From assembly GCA_023014485.1 (NCBI GenBank), contig JAJOZX010007469.1, positions 162,270-226,269 on the forward strand: 64,000 bases of DNA, read 5' to 3'. Positions within the stretch are counted from its first letter, which is position 1. The number at the start of each line of letters is the position of its first letter. Position numbers and translations under genes: made by a program. The DNA is from Bathynomus jamesi. Its lineage: Eukaryota; Arthropoda; Malacostraca; Isopoda; Cirolanidae. Positions 20,726-31,454 of this stretch are shown piece by piece. The notes under the pieces were generated by a model. The model did no database searches, was not told where the DNA came from, and was given only the letters and a program-made list of their open reading frames with translations.

Positions 20726-21290
20726 GCCCTTGACGATTGGTTAGGTTAAGTTATGATATTTTCGTTAAAAACACATTAATTATTTAAAGTGCTCTAACAT
20801 GTTTGCTTTTCATTTCTCCAAAAACAGTTATTTTCATTAAAATTCGCTGCAAGCCCCCAAACGGAAAAGATCCCAAAATGTAATAATTTGATATAATTTA
20901 TTTTTAAGGTCTTTCAATTTATAAAATAATTTAGAAATTTAACTATAATAAATAATTAATTATTAACATTTGAACATGTGAAACAATTCTAAAGACTAAA
21001 CAATAATTCTAAATAGATAATTAAAAAGTTATAAATAAATAACTATAAATAAATAGATGCTCTTACTGTTCTCAATTATTAGGTCCGTAACCAATCCAAT
21101 CCGTTTGCTAACCTATAAATCCATTATTCACTTCTAAACATTTTGAAAAATTTTGTTTTTATTCACAAAATCTTCAAAACAAACCGTTTTAATTAATGGA
21201 GTCCTTCATTCTCGGGAAATTTTTAAACACTTCAATTTTCCATAGCATTTTCCTGACTGAAAGAGACATTTATATATATATATATATATA

Positions 21291-21367
21291 CAGGGTGTTC
21301 CAGAAGTTTTGTCTAGTAAGCTAATTTCATGTTGTCCATTATTGGGCAGATGTTTTGGGACATTCTG
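21291..21367. mobile_element. Mariner-type MITE (third copy)
   Basis: CAGGGTGTTCCAGAAGTTTT to TTTTGGGACATTCTG, TA-flanked, same family as 10706-10780. It is followed by the same 100-bp spacer as at 10781. Confidence 0.85.
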
Positions 21368-21519
21368 TATGTGGTGATGTAAATCACCCTGAAAATGTAA
21401 ATAAGTAGAAGGGAAATCAGTTTGTATTTACATAAGCCGGACTACAAAACAAACCACTGTTCCTTTTATCCCCCACGTGATTATTGCCCTCTATTCATTA
21501 ATTAATTTCAATTTATTTC

Positions 21520-21676
21520 CTTTATAACGAATTTATTCATAATATATATTTTTAAAAGAATCCTTAATACAATAAAATTCAGATTCCAAATCCTAAAGAC
21601 TCTCAGGAACATATCCATAAGGATACCTTCCTTTAGTAGATAAACTATAGGACAAGAACCAGTACGCGCGCGCGCG

Positions 21677-21747
<71 letters not shown>

Positions 21748-22610
21748 GTTAATTAAAAATCATACATTTGAAAGATTGGATGAGAGATATATGACAATAA
21801 CCACATGGAAATTCCAATAAACCCTACATCTATGACACGTGTGTTAACATATATTGTACATTCATAGATGTTACAATTAGTTTCCTTTGTTGGGGGTTTC
21901 ATTTACTCGCCAAAATATCCTGTCGTATATGAGACTCACTGCTGGTTAAATTTTTCGATGAAAATATAAAATTTACAAAGTGGGAAAACTTAAACTTTAG
22001 AAATTGATTTTGCATTTAATATTTTTCAATTCTAAAAAATTAATTAATATTCTCATATTAATTTGGTAAAATTACAATAACTAAAAAAGTTTAATAAATT
22101 TCACGGGGTAACTAACAACGTTTTTGTGAAGCAAAACCAAAAAGTTTGTGTTGATGTCGAGGTTCAGTTTGACAAACGCAAATGAAGACTGGGGGAACAG
22201 GAAAAGTCAAAAATGGAAAGGAGGAGGTAAAGGCTATAGGTAAACTGCGAATCTCTGTCGTGAAGGAGAGGAACTCCTCCATTTCAGTTGCGTACAACTT
22301 GAGTATTCAATATCAGATGGATGGTAACCCCAAATATAAAACCAACAAATACCCCTACTGCAAACATGAGAAAAGAATAGAACAACGGAATGCACGCATC
22401 GCCCACGGAACGTGGTAATGCTGTCAACCATCCAGCGAAGCCAAATGTCAGAAATAACGAAAGTCGGGAAAGAAAAGATAAAACCAAAATAACAAATTTA
22501 AAATGGATATAAAACTCAGAAATTCAGAAAAATACGAAACTTTTGTACATTAAAAAAAAAATCATTAGAAATAGATTTGTAAATTTAAAAATATGAACTC
22601 GAAATATGAA
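21520..22610 (+). repeat. R1 repeat, copy f
   Basis: Begins in the block before the (CA)n(TA)n tract at 21675-21745, continues with the P-module (21960-22560) and ends near 22610. Frames are not conserved. Confidence 0.75.
21675..21745. repeat. (CG)n(CA)n(TA)n compound microsatellite
   Basis: CGCGCG, then CA units, then about 25 TA units, at the R1 second microsatellite position. Confidence 0.95.
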
Positions 22611-22639
22611 AAAGAAGACTGACTGAAAAAAAATCACTG

Positions 22640-23260
22640 ACTAAGCAGCACTTATTGGAATACATCTCATCAAATTGTTATTCATTTGTATAATTTAGTT
22701 TTACTAAACTCTTTTATAGTGCCTATAAATAAAAGTTAGTTAAGTATAGCTTATATAAATCGCCTCTCCTGCTAATACCTCTCTATGTCCCCACTTCACA
22801 ACCTTACATTAAATTCAACAAGACTGTTCTTATTAATTATAGAATCCTTTTGATAATATTATTTCCCTTCAAAGTGAACCCATTTTTTTTAATAACTTTT
22901 ATACCACCATTAACGCGCCAGATCGCGCTCTTAAGCTTAAAATTTTGCAAATCCATCAACGAGGAAATCTCTTTGCCTACAAATTATAACACAACTTAAT
23001 TGGTTAACCACAAAAAGCACTCCATTCCAATTCCCCTCAAATCACAATCATTTTTTATAAACCTCTTCGCCCAAGTCCCGAACGAACGTATTCTTATTAA
23101 TGCGTGGACGCGAGACCCCTCTTCAAGTACGTGGACTTCAAACTTCTTCCTTCTCTACCTCCGGAAGTTATAAAAGATCGAAGAGCCTCCATTTAGACGT
23201 TCTTTGCTCATGAATCATTGTTCATTGAAGCAGCCTCTGTGAAATTGGTGACACGTTTTC
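22640..23260 (+). other. Possible LTR fragment
   Basis: TTATAAAAGATCGAAGAGCC near 23168 is TATA-like, and AAATTGGTGACACGTTTTCC near 23243 resembles an LTR end plus primer-binding site. No second LTR or internal genes. 23260-23890 is AT-rich with nothing I can name. Confidence 0.25.
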
Positions 23261-23901
23261 CCCTTTAAATTGATTAATTCCTGGTATATAGGTTATATTC
23301 AACTTACAGTACATTAACTGTAATATAACTTTTGTTCAGCTTCATTAGTTACAGTTATTAAATAATATTGTTTTGCTTCGCGCTTTAAGAACAAAGCTAA
23401 TTAAAACCTAAATTGTGGTAATTTACTCCGCTTTTATTAAACGCTTCATTGTTTTCCAATTAACTTTGTTATAATAATTTCTTTTTGAGAAACAAAAGGT
23501 TCATTTCTAATCCAAATTTAAATCAATTAAAAAATAATACTTTAATTACCATCAATTAAACTTTAAATTCACTCATAATGTCGGTAATAAAAATTAAGAA
23601 TTGATTTATATAATTTTTTTGTTCGTTCCAACCCAACAATGAGTAAATAACTATTAATTGAACGTATTAACAAATACAAATTAATGTAAGCTCTTGACTT
23701 TAGTTTTGCGTCGTGAAAAATTATCCGTGTCACTCCTGTACTGCATACCCGGGTAGGGACATACATCGACAGAAACAATGGAGGACGTTTCCACGAGTGA
23801 TATCTGCATCTGGTTTCTCCGAACTTCACGCAAAAATTCCTTCGATTGAGACCCAGTTGGATTAGAAGGATTCTAAGGGGATTAACATCAATTCAAACAG
23901 C

Positions 23902-23948
23902 GGCGCGCGCGCACACACACGCACACACACACACACACACACACATAT
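23902..23948. repeat. (CG)n(CA)n microsatellite
   Basis: GCGCGCGC then CA units, abutting the mariner terminus at 23950. Confidence 0.9.
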
Positions 23949-24065
23949 ACAGGGCGTCCCCAAAAAATGTATACACACTTTAAATACTTATAAAGGCAGT
24001 GTTTATTAAAATACATTTCATTTTCAAAATGTAATAGAATCTACAGACATTATTTAATTGTTTTG

Positions 24066-24290
24066 TCAACGCCTGTTTTCAAACTGACGTCCGTTCTGGT
24101 CCAGGCACTGCTGATAACGCGAAGCAATGGAATCGCAAACATCACGAAACATTTCGTTTGGTATTTGTGTGCATTCTCGTTCAATGGCTGCTCTCAATTC
24201 AGCGACTGTTGCAGGTTTTATAGCGTAGACTTTGTCTTTTAAGTATCCCCATAAAAAAGTCTAGTGGTGTGAGGTCTGGTGAACGCGTAG
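24066..24290 (-). pseudogene. mariner-like transposase C-terminus
   Basis: After TRSPDLTPLDF-like codons and one frameshift it reads WGYLKDKVYAIKPATVAELR, AAIERECTQIPNEMF and RDVCDSIASRYQQC before the stop at 24066. This is the segment following the last catalytic residue. Confidence 0.75.
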
Positions 24291-24296
24291 GGTATT

Positions 24297-24761
24297 CTAC
24301 GAAACCCCTTCGTCCAATCCACACCCACATCGTGCCAAGTACCACTCGCAATACTCCACTCTTCGGTCCGGATCATCTTCATTAAAAGCATGGACTAATC
24401 TTGGAATGTAACTTTTCCATTGACAGCGCTTCAAAATGCGTTGGACAGACGATTCTGAAATTCCTACCTCACGACTCGCTTGCCGCACAGATTTTCTTGG
24501 ACTTTGGTGATACGTTTCCAGTACTCTTTCTTGCTTTGTGGGGCTTGTCGATGTCCGTGGTCTTCCGGAACGCTTCTTGTGGACATTCTGAACAGTTCCA
24601 TCGGCTTCAAACTTATCTTTAATTCGAGTGATGGTAAGTCGCGTTGGTGGATCTGTTTGAAACTCCCTCCTAAACTGTCTTTGCACTTCAACTGCGTTTT
24701 CACACTTCCAGTAGCATTTTAGAATGAATTTCCTTTGTTCAAAGCTTAGTCTGACTGCCAT
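24297..24761 (-). CDS. mariner-like transposase N-terminal DNA-binding region
   Basis: 154 codons from [22 protein letters not shown] begins the first helix-turn-helix; [19 protein letters not shown] and [20 protein letters not shown] form the second; [20 protein letters not shown] and EYCEWYL lead to the catalytic domain, where the deletion cuts in. It could at most bind transposon ends, as repressor-like deletion derivatives do; that is inference. Confidence 0.8.
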   Translation of the reverse strand: MAVRLSFEQRKFILKCYWKCENAVEVQRQFRREFQTDPPTRLTITRIKDKFEADGTVQNVHKKRSGRPRTSTSPTKQERVLETYHQSPRKSVRQASREVGISESSVQRILKRCQWKSYIPRLVHAFNEDDPDRRVEYCEWYLARCGCGLDEGVS

Positions 24762-24848
24762 TATTAATTCTAATGGGTTTAACTTGGAAAGAAAGAAACA
24801 TCAATTGAGCTATCAGCTGTTAAAGTGTGTATACATTTTTTTGGGGCG

Positions 24849-24853
<5 letters not shown>

Positions 24854-24928
<75 letters not shown>
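24854..24928. repeat. (TA)n microsatellite
   Basis: About 37 uninterrupted TA units between two mariner fragments. Confidence 0.98.
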
Positions 24929-24930
<2 letters not shown>

Positions 24931-25309
24931 AACCATAGGGCAAAATAAGTAATTCATGTTTTTCCGTTTATGCAAGTGCCCATGATGTCTTTGAGTAAGG
25001 AAGAACGCATCCAGTAATTCTGCTCGTAGGAAATCGGAGTCAGAGGGAGGTCGCTGAGGAATTTAACAGATTGCATCCGGACCGCGCGCCGATAACACAC
25101 AGCTGTGTCGGCAAACTTGTAGCAAAGTTCAGGGAAACGGGATCCATAGGAGATAAACCACGCAGTGGACCTCCGAGGACATCCACCGACGACGACACAG
25201 CCGCTACCATCCTCGCTCATTTCACAAACAGTCCCCAAAAGTCTCTTTGGCGTTTTTATTGCCGTTTTTATCATTTTGCCCTATGGTTCCAGACTTACGG
25301 GACACCCTG

Positions 25310-25310
<1 letters not shown>
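24929..25310 (+). mobile_element. Second mariner-like fragment
   Basis: The right end is GACTTACGGGACACCCTG followed by TA. A subterminal inverted pair GGAACCATAGGGCAAAAT (24929) / ATTTTGCCCTATGGTTCC (25273) encloses an open segment at about 25030-25250: REVAEEFNRLHPDRAPITHS, CVGKLVAKFRETGSIGDKPR, SGPPRTSTDDDTA. This is a transposase N-terminal helix-turn-helix different from the neighbour's. The outer left end and catalytic domain are missing. Confidence 0.75.
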
Positions 25311-25341
<31 letters not shown>

Positions 25342-25420
25342 TATATATCACTCGAAACCAGCTAACTCGACTAAAATTCCTAACTTCCAGCGCGCAGACT
25401 TTTGTAAATTTAGAAATTAA

Positions 25421-26005
25421 TTGTCACACGTCAATTTGGAAAACGTGATGGGGATCTCCAACGCAAAAATAATGTGGGAATCGTTTGAAACAATATTTAG
25501 GACTATAAATGAGGAATATGTACCGTACATGATTAAGCGTGCGAAAGTAAATAACAAGCCCTTGTGGTTTACTTCTAGAGTAGGAGATATTATAAGGAGA
25601 TAGGGCTTATAGGGTACATAAGTGCGATAAAGACAATTTGTGGTTACGAACAACTACATATCTCTAAGGCGTGAAGCGAAAAGCGTAATAAAAAAGTCCA
25701 AGGGTGATTTTGAAATCTCCATAGCTCGTGATGGCAAAGAAAACCCCAAGCGATTCTTTCAATACGTCAATAATAGGAATCCAGTAAAGAGTGTCTTGGG
25801 GCCGTTGACAAATTATGAAAGAGAGCAAGTTTCTGCAAACAAGCAAATGGCTACCTTGCTAAACGAATTTTTTACATCAGTTTTTAAAATAGAAGATGTA
25901 ACGAATATCCCTACGGTCATAGACATAATACCTTTTGACAGTGGTAATACTTTAGATAATATTGTGGTTAGTGAAAGGGGGGTAATGCACTATATTGATA
26001 AATGA
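25421..26005 (+). pseudogene. LINE-A copy 2, endonuclease end and linker
   Basis: Two frames: 25421-25603 (VNLENVMGISNAKIMWESFE, VNNKPLWFTSRV) and 25640-26005 (NYISLRREAKSVIKKSKGDF, KRFFQYVNNRNPVKSVLGPL, NEFFTSVFKIED). They form the linker between endonuclease and RT, broken by a frameshift near 25610. Confidence 0.8.
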
Positions 26006-26072
26006 AAATGCGTAAATCACCGGTGCCGGATTCCATATATCCCATACAAAAGAATGAAAAGAAAGCATTGTT

Positions 26073-26861
26073 GTGCCGCTAACAAAGATTTTTAATGCGT
26101 CTATTTCTGAGGGGGGCGTACCAGATAATTTCATCAGTTTAACGTCTGTTGGAGGTAAGCTACTGGAATCAATAATTAGGGATCGTATAGTCGAACACTT
26201 GGAATTGCATAACTTGATTAGAAATACGCAGCACGGTTTTAGGCAAAACAAATCATGCTTGACTAATTTCTTAGAATTTTTTCAAAGTGTGGTTGAAGTT
26301 TACAATAGTCATCGGGCGGTAGATGTAGTGTATTTAGATTTTCAAAAAGCGTTTGACACCGTACCGCACAAAAGACTCATTGAAAAAACTAAGGCTCGTG
26401 GAATCAGGAGTGCAGTAATAAATTGGATAGAAGAGTGGTTGCGAGGTAGGAAACAGAGGGTGATCGTTGATGCAGCGGAGTCATCTTGGACTAATGTAGC
26501 GAGCGGCGTTCCTCAGGGTTCTGTATTGGGCCGCTTGCTTTTTCTTATATATATTAACGATTTACATGTCGGCATAGTCAGTACAGTTTCAAAGTTTGCG
26601 GATGACACGAAGTTGGGTGGTAAGGCAATTAATGATGAAGATAGAGGTAAAATCCAGGAAGATCTGAACAAAATCGTTGACTGGTCAGTCACATGGCAAA
26701 TGAGATTTAACGTCGATAAGTGCAAAATTTTACATATAGGTAATTTTGTGTATAGTATGTCAGGGAAGAAGTTGGCAAGCGTAGAACAGGAAAAAGATTT
26801 AGGAGTTATCGTCACTGGTGATTCAAAAGTGGCGAAAACAAAGTATAGCAGTGGTCCATAA
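26073..26861 (+). pseudogene. LINE-A copy 2 RT
   Basis: 262 codons with HGFRQNKSCLTNFLEF, VYLDFQKAFDTVPHKRL (first catalytic Asp kept), SGVPQGSVLGRLLFLIYIND and FADDTKLGGKA. Relative to copy 1 the RT lacks the codons for KLANVTPIFKKGDKG through NYRP: VPDNF joins directly to ISLTSV. This removes the finger-domain motif, so the enzyme would be inactive. C-terminal codons continue in other frames to 27200 and after the MITE to 27530. Confidence 0.85.
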
Positions 26862-27213
26862 GGAGAACAATGTGCTAGGTTTTATAGCTAGGATTTTTTA
26901 CTACAAATCGCGCGATATTATTGTTCCTCTTTATAAATCATTAGTTAGACCCCATTTGGAGTACGCGATCTAATTTTGGAATCCGCATATGCGCAAAGAT
27001 ACAGATAAAATCGAAAGAGTTCAAAGACGAGCAACAAAGATGATTCCGTCGCTTTGGTCAAAGCCGTACGAGGATAGGCTTAATGAGTTAAATTGACTAC
27101 ACTCGAGACTAGGAGGCTAAGGGGTGATCTAATCCAGGTTTTTAAAATTATGAATGGGTTCAATAACGTAAATAGAGATAGCTTTTTCGAAATATCACAA
27201 TATAATAGAACTA

Positions 27214-27357
27214 CTAGGGGCACTCAATATATTTTGCCCCACCCTTTTTTCTTAGCTAAATAATAGGCCATGGGGATGAAATGTATTTTGGGCCGTAAGT
27301 TTGAACTTTCTGCGCTTCACATAACCGGATTTTTCCAGTTTGAACCGCCCCTCCTTG
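27214..27357. mobile_element. 144-bp MITE inside LINE-A copy 2
   Basis: Copy 1 reads GGACTAGAAATAACGG (reversed) at this site. Copy 2 is split by an insert flanked by TA (27212-27213 and 27358-27359) with imperfect ends CTAGGGGCACTC / (reversed) CAAGGAGGGGCGG. TA duplication suggests Tc1/mariner. No frame. Confidence 0.65.
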
Positions 27358-27717
27358 TAGAAATAATTGGTGTAAGTTGACAAGTAGAAGGTTCGAGACT
27401 GCAGTTGCGAAAAACTTTTTTACGCATAGAATAGTAAACGCTAGAATAGTTTGGCAGTAGAAGAAATTAGTAGCACGTCTATAAACATGTTTAAAAATCC
27501 ATTAGACGCATATGTTGATAGATTTGGTATAGTTTAAGGTAGTAAAATTAAGGTTTTTGTGGTTCGAAACCCACGTAAAATTGTAGGTTCCCCCCGCCAC
27601 CACGGAGGACACGCGGAATACACAACTACAACTACAGTTAAGTAGACCAGCCATGAGTGGATCGTAGGGTCTTTGTTGGGTTGAAACATTATAACACATA
27701 TATATATATATATATTA

Positions 27718-28158
27718 GGGTGGGCCGAAAAAAAAATGTTGGAATGGCACATTGATATTTTTTTTGTGGTTATGGTCAGGATGAAAGGATATGGCAATAA
27801 AAATCTTCTCCGCATATTCTAAGTGCCGCATTTTTTACCATAAAAAAATGGCGGCGAAACATGAAGATTGGCGATTTTGAGGCATTTCTAGGCAGTATTT
27901 GGAAAATATGTGTATATAAAAAAAGTCTTAACTTTCGATTTTAAGACTTTTTTTATATATACATATTATATGTTCCAAATACTGCCTAGAAATGCCTCAA
28001 AATCGCCAATCTTCATGTTTCGCCGCCATTTTTTTATGGTAAAAAATGCGGCACTTAGAATATGCGAAGAAGATTTTTATTGCCATATCCTTTCATCCTG
28101 ACCATAACCACAAAAAAATATCAATTTTCCATTGCAACATTTTTTTTTCGGCCCACCC
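27718..28158. mobile_element. 441-bp near-perfect hairpin MITE
   Basis: Arms of about 210 bp begin GGGTGGGCCGAAAAAAAAAT and meet at a short centre near 27930-27940 (TTTTAAGACTTTTTTT). Matching blocks in both arms include ATGTTTCGCCGCCATTTTTT and CCATATCCTTTCATCCTGAC. No transposase. The whole element could fold as RNA. Confidence 0.85.
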
Positions 28159-28250
28159 GAATATATGTGTGTATATATATATATATATATAAAATCAGAA
28201 ACATACATAAATTAAAAAATGTATATGAGAAAGATGAAATGATAGATATA

Positions 28251-28330
28251 CAGGGTATCTCAGAAGTCGCGCACCACAGATTGAAGTGAATTTACTTATA
28301 AATATGGTGCGCGACTTCTGAGACACTCTG
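28251..28330. mobile_element. 80-bp palindromic mariner-type MITE
   Basis: CAGGGTATCTCAGAAGTCGC to GACTTCTGAGACACTCTG with arms of about 33 bp and TA flanks. Different interior from the 75-bp family. Confidence 0.85.
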
Positions 28331-28689
28331 TATGCCAATCATCTCATGGAAATACATATAAATCGTGTTAGTGTGTCACGTGTCTTAATATACTAACGAA
28401 AACTGCGATAAAGTGAATACGGATATGAATGTTCTTTTGACACAGAACATTTTTACTTTTAAGTGGTTTTGAACCGCGTATGGAAGCCTCGTCAATAATT
28501 TTATCTCCTATTGACCCCCCTGGTAATAACGCTGCGAGCTGCTCGAACCCCGAAATGGGTGTATGAATGCGTTGAAGAATGATATATATATATATATATA
28601 TATATATCAGTTGATGTTAAAAATTAGTTTTCCTATTTGGGATTCATTACCCTCCAAAATAGACGATGCATAAGCATTCATTCCGATTC
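28331..28689. other. Unassigned stretch
   Basis: Includes a (TA)n tract at 28582-28606 and R1-edge fragments; no frame or repeat I can assign. Confidence 0.3.
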
Positions 28690-29291
28690 AAATTTTCACC
28701 ACGAAAAAAAAATATAAAATTTACAAAGTGGAAAAACTTAAAATTTAGAAATTAATTTTGTATTTAATATTTTTCAATTACAAAACCTGAATTAATAATT
28801 TTAGTTTAATTTGGTAAAATTACAGCAACTAAAAATGTTTAATAACTTTCGCGGGGTAACTAACAACTTTTTGTCGTAAAACCAATGAAGTTACAGTGTT
28901 GATGACGAGATTCAGGTGGATAAAAGAAATATGAAGAGTAAGGAACAGGGAAAAGGCAAAAAAGAAAAAAAAAGAAGGGGAGGGAAAGGCCACGAGTAAA
29001 CTATGAATCTGTGTCATGAAGGAGAAGAACTCCTCCAATTCAGTTCCGTGTAATTTGAAGATTCAAACTGCGATGGTTGCTGACTCCAGAAATAAGACCA
29101 ACAAAACCCCTCTGCAAGCATGACAAAAGAGCCCAGCGAAGCAACGCCAGTATCACCCGCAGGACGTGGGAAGAAACTTACTTCTTCTATGAGGCCAAAT
29201 TCCAGAGTTTATATAAAGAAAGCCCGAGAAAGGAGAATAAAAGTCAAAACAGCAAATCTAACGAGAATATTATACACATTAAGGAAAAAAA

Positions 29292-29358
<67 letters not shown>

Positions 29359-30890
29359 AAACAAAATAACAGTGAAAAAATTAAATAAAACAATTACAAT
29401 CCCCAAAATTAAAGTAATAAAACACTAAAACTGCAAAGCTATTGGGGAGAAACTACCGTCATCTTTCAGTCGGTGAAAGGACACTAAACGTTAGTCACAA
29501 TTAAAGAGGGCATTTACGTGAAACGGTCATGCCTCAGGCAACTCAAACCGGTGGAAATTATAACAAAAAAAAAAAGAAAAAAAGGATCTTTGACGGCCCA
29601 AATTTGATCATAAAATCAAGTTGGAAGATTCTATGGTTTTATGTTAAAATTTAGTATATTTTATATAATAAAAGATTCGGTGAGTTTACCTTCCTAAAAT
29701 TTAAAAAGAACTGACTGTAAGTAATATCATTATTATGTTCCCTTTCTGAACGATGCGTGTGAAAGGCCCAATTTTCATCTGACGTTTTCAAAACCTGAGG
29801 ACTCTCAGGAATATACCGTAATGATACCTTTCATTAATAGATAAAGTATGGAACGAGAACCATTGCGTGAACACACACACACACACACACACAAATATAT
29901 TCGTGAATTAAAAATCATACATTTAAAAGATTAAGTAAGATATATGACAATCACCACATAGAAATTGCAATAAACCCTATATTTATGATACGTGTGTTAA
30001 TATATACACTTACAGATGTTACAAATAGTTTCCTTTGTTAGGGGTTTCATTACCCCCCCCCCCCCCCCCCCCTAAAAAAATATACATACGTGTGTCTGAT
30101 TAGCTTGTTAATTTTTTTTTTAAAGAAATATAAAATTTACAAAGTGGAAAAACTTAAAATTTTAAAATTATTTTTGCATTTAATATTTTTCAATTATGAA
30201 AATGGAATTAATAATTTCAGTTTAATTTGATAAAATTATAATAACTGTAAGCTTTTAATAACTTTCACGGGGTAACTAACAACTTTTCTGTGTCGTAACA
30301 GGAAAAAAGTTTCAATGCTGATGACGGTATTGAGGCGAACAAACACAAAATGAAGATTGGGGGACAGGGAAAAGTCAAAAATGGAAAGAAAGAAGAGGAG
30401 GTAAAGGACGCGGGTAGGCTGTGAATCTGTGTCGTGTCGGAGAGGAATCCCTCAATTTCAATTATGTACAATTTGAGGATTCAAAATCAGAGGGCTGGTA
30501 ACCCCAAAACTAAGACCAACAAATCCCCTCACTGCAAACATGGCAAAAGAATCCAACGAAGAAATGCCAGATTCGCCTACAGAACGTAAAAAGACTGTCA
30601 CCCATTCTACTGAGGCCAAATGCCAGAAATAAGGAAAGTCAGGAAGGGAGAACATGTAACGAAATAGCAAATTTAACACGAATATAAAACTCATTCAGAA
30701 AGAAACAAAACCTTTGTACAATGAAAGAAACAAATCATAGGAAATAGATTCGCAAATTTAAAAATATACTGTATTTAAAAAAACAATATGCGACAGATAT
30801 ATGACAATCAGCGCATGGAAATACCTACAAGCCGTGTGTGTCTGGTTCTTCCGTGTAACATCCTTCGTCCATGTGAGGGCATCGAGACAT
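28690..30890 (+). repeat. R1 repeat, copy g (P-M1-Q-M2-P' order visible)
   Basis: The first P-module (28700-29280) leads to (TA)n(TG)n at 29290-29355, the Q-module (29356-29860), (CA)n at 29872-29893 and a second P-module (30120-30770). The two P-modules are diverged direct repeats of about 600 bp (TTTACAAAGTGGAAAAACTT and CGGGGTAACTAACAACTTTT in both). A poly-C run lies at 30054-30072. Confidence 0.85.
29290..29355. repeat. (TA)n(TG)n microsatellite inside R1
   Basis: Short TA run then about 24 TG units. Confidence 0.95.
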
Positions 30891-30892
30891 AA

Positions 30893-31300
30893 TAATGGAA
30901 CATAATAACAGGGGATATAAATAATAATGACATTTATAACGTTCATTTGCTTTCAAATATTCGTGATTATAACAAATGTAAACTCATCCAATCTTTTATT
31001 ATGAAAAATAATGATAATTTTAATATAAAACATGGAACCTTCCAACTTCAAATTATAACCAAATTTGGGTTGTCGAAGTCCCTTCTTGTTTGTTAGAATA
31101 ATTAGCACCGGTTTGAGTTGCCTGAGGTATAACGGACTTTAGCAAATACAAGTTTTCATTTTGACTCTAAGTTTCCTTTCACCGCCTGAAAGATGGGAGC
31201 CCTTTCTTTCAAAATACTTTGCGGTTTTTAGTGTTTTATTATCTTAACTTTTGCACATTTTAATTCTTTTATTTAATTTTTACACGGTTATTGTGTTATA

Positions 31301-31306
<6 letters not shown>
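30893..31306 (-). repeat. R1 repeat, copy h (inverted)
   Basis: Reverse-orientation Q-module: GAAAGATGGGAGCCCTTTCT and GTTTTATTATCTTAACTTTT are the reverse of the Q landmarks. It abuts copy g head to tail in opposite orientation and leads into (TA)n and PLE-1. Confidence 0.7.

Positions 31307-31380
<74 letters not shown>
31307..31380. repeat. (TA)n microsatellite
   Basis: About 35 TA units immediately 5' of PLE-1 sequence; a shorter version precedes the duplicated copy at 31746-31790. Confidence 0.98.
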
Positions 31381-31385
<5 letters not shown>

Positions 31386-31418
31386 AATAAAACCACGAAG
31401 GAAAGGAAACAGAGTGGT

Positions 31419-31454
31419 GCTCAAGCGCTTTCGTCTAATGACATCCTCAGGAAC
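31419..31454 (-). ncRNA. Hammerhead-ribozyme-like motif, PLE-1 terminal repeat (first copy)
   Basis: Minus strand reads GTTC-CTGAGGA-T-GTC-ATTA-GAC, then GAAA-GCGC-TT-GAGC. Stem I pairs GTTC/GAGC, stem II GTC/GAC with one unpaired T, and the core is CUGANGA...GAAA. Stem III is the self-complementary AGCGCT, followed by a TH cleavage position. Hammerheads with minimal stem III are known in PLE terminal repeats. Not tested. Confidence 0.6.

Larger units (their letters stand above)
19963..20873 (+). mobile_element. Merlin-like DNA transposon remnant
   Basis: Inverted ends of about 45 bp: left GGGTCTTTTCCGTTTGGGGG and right (reversed) GGATCTTTTCCGTTTGGGGG, continuing GC(T/A)(A/T)GCAGCGAATTTTAATG. 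Flanks CAAAATTT and CAAAATGT form a probable 8-bp duplication. The interior at 20475-20620 translates, with frameshifts, to KKCSKCGKVCSFDKK, FFRCQKRRSNGKKCNLRRTF and EGSRQ. That is a zinc ribbon plus the RxGTFFEGSR-like motif of Merlin/ISXO2-type transposases. The rest of the transposase is absent. Confidence 0.55.
18390..21250 (+). repeat. R1 repeat, copy e, split by a Merlin-like element
   Basis: Q-module from 18410, (CA)n at 18964-18992, P-module 19200-19620 and tail to 19954. The tail resumes at 20882 (GTAATAATTTGATATAATTT) and runs to about 21250. The interruption at 19963-20873 is precise. Confidence 0.75.
23950..24853 (-). mobile_element. mariner-like element with internal deletion
   Basis: Inverted ends CAGGGCGTCCCCAAAAAATG and (reversed right end) TAGGGCGCCCCAAAAAAATG, both continuing TATACACACTTTAA, about 34 bp, with TA at both edges. 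The interior keeps the transposase N-terminus (24297-24761) joined to the C-terminus (24066-24290). The catalytic middle is deleted, giving about 0.9 kb where such elements are usually about 1.3 kb. Confidence 0.85.
25350..27560 (+). mobile_element. LINE-A copy 2, 5'-truncated
   Basis: Starts at ATCACTCGAAACCAGCTAAC, equivalent to position about 2270 of copy 1 (endonuclease end), and runs to the 3' hairpin GTGGTTCGAAACCCAC near 27560. 5' truncation is typical of LINE insertion. It is interrupted by a small MITE at 27214-27357 and carries a 69-72 bp in-frame deletion in the RT. Confidence 0.9.
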
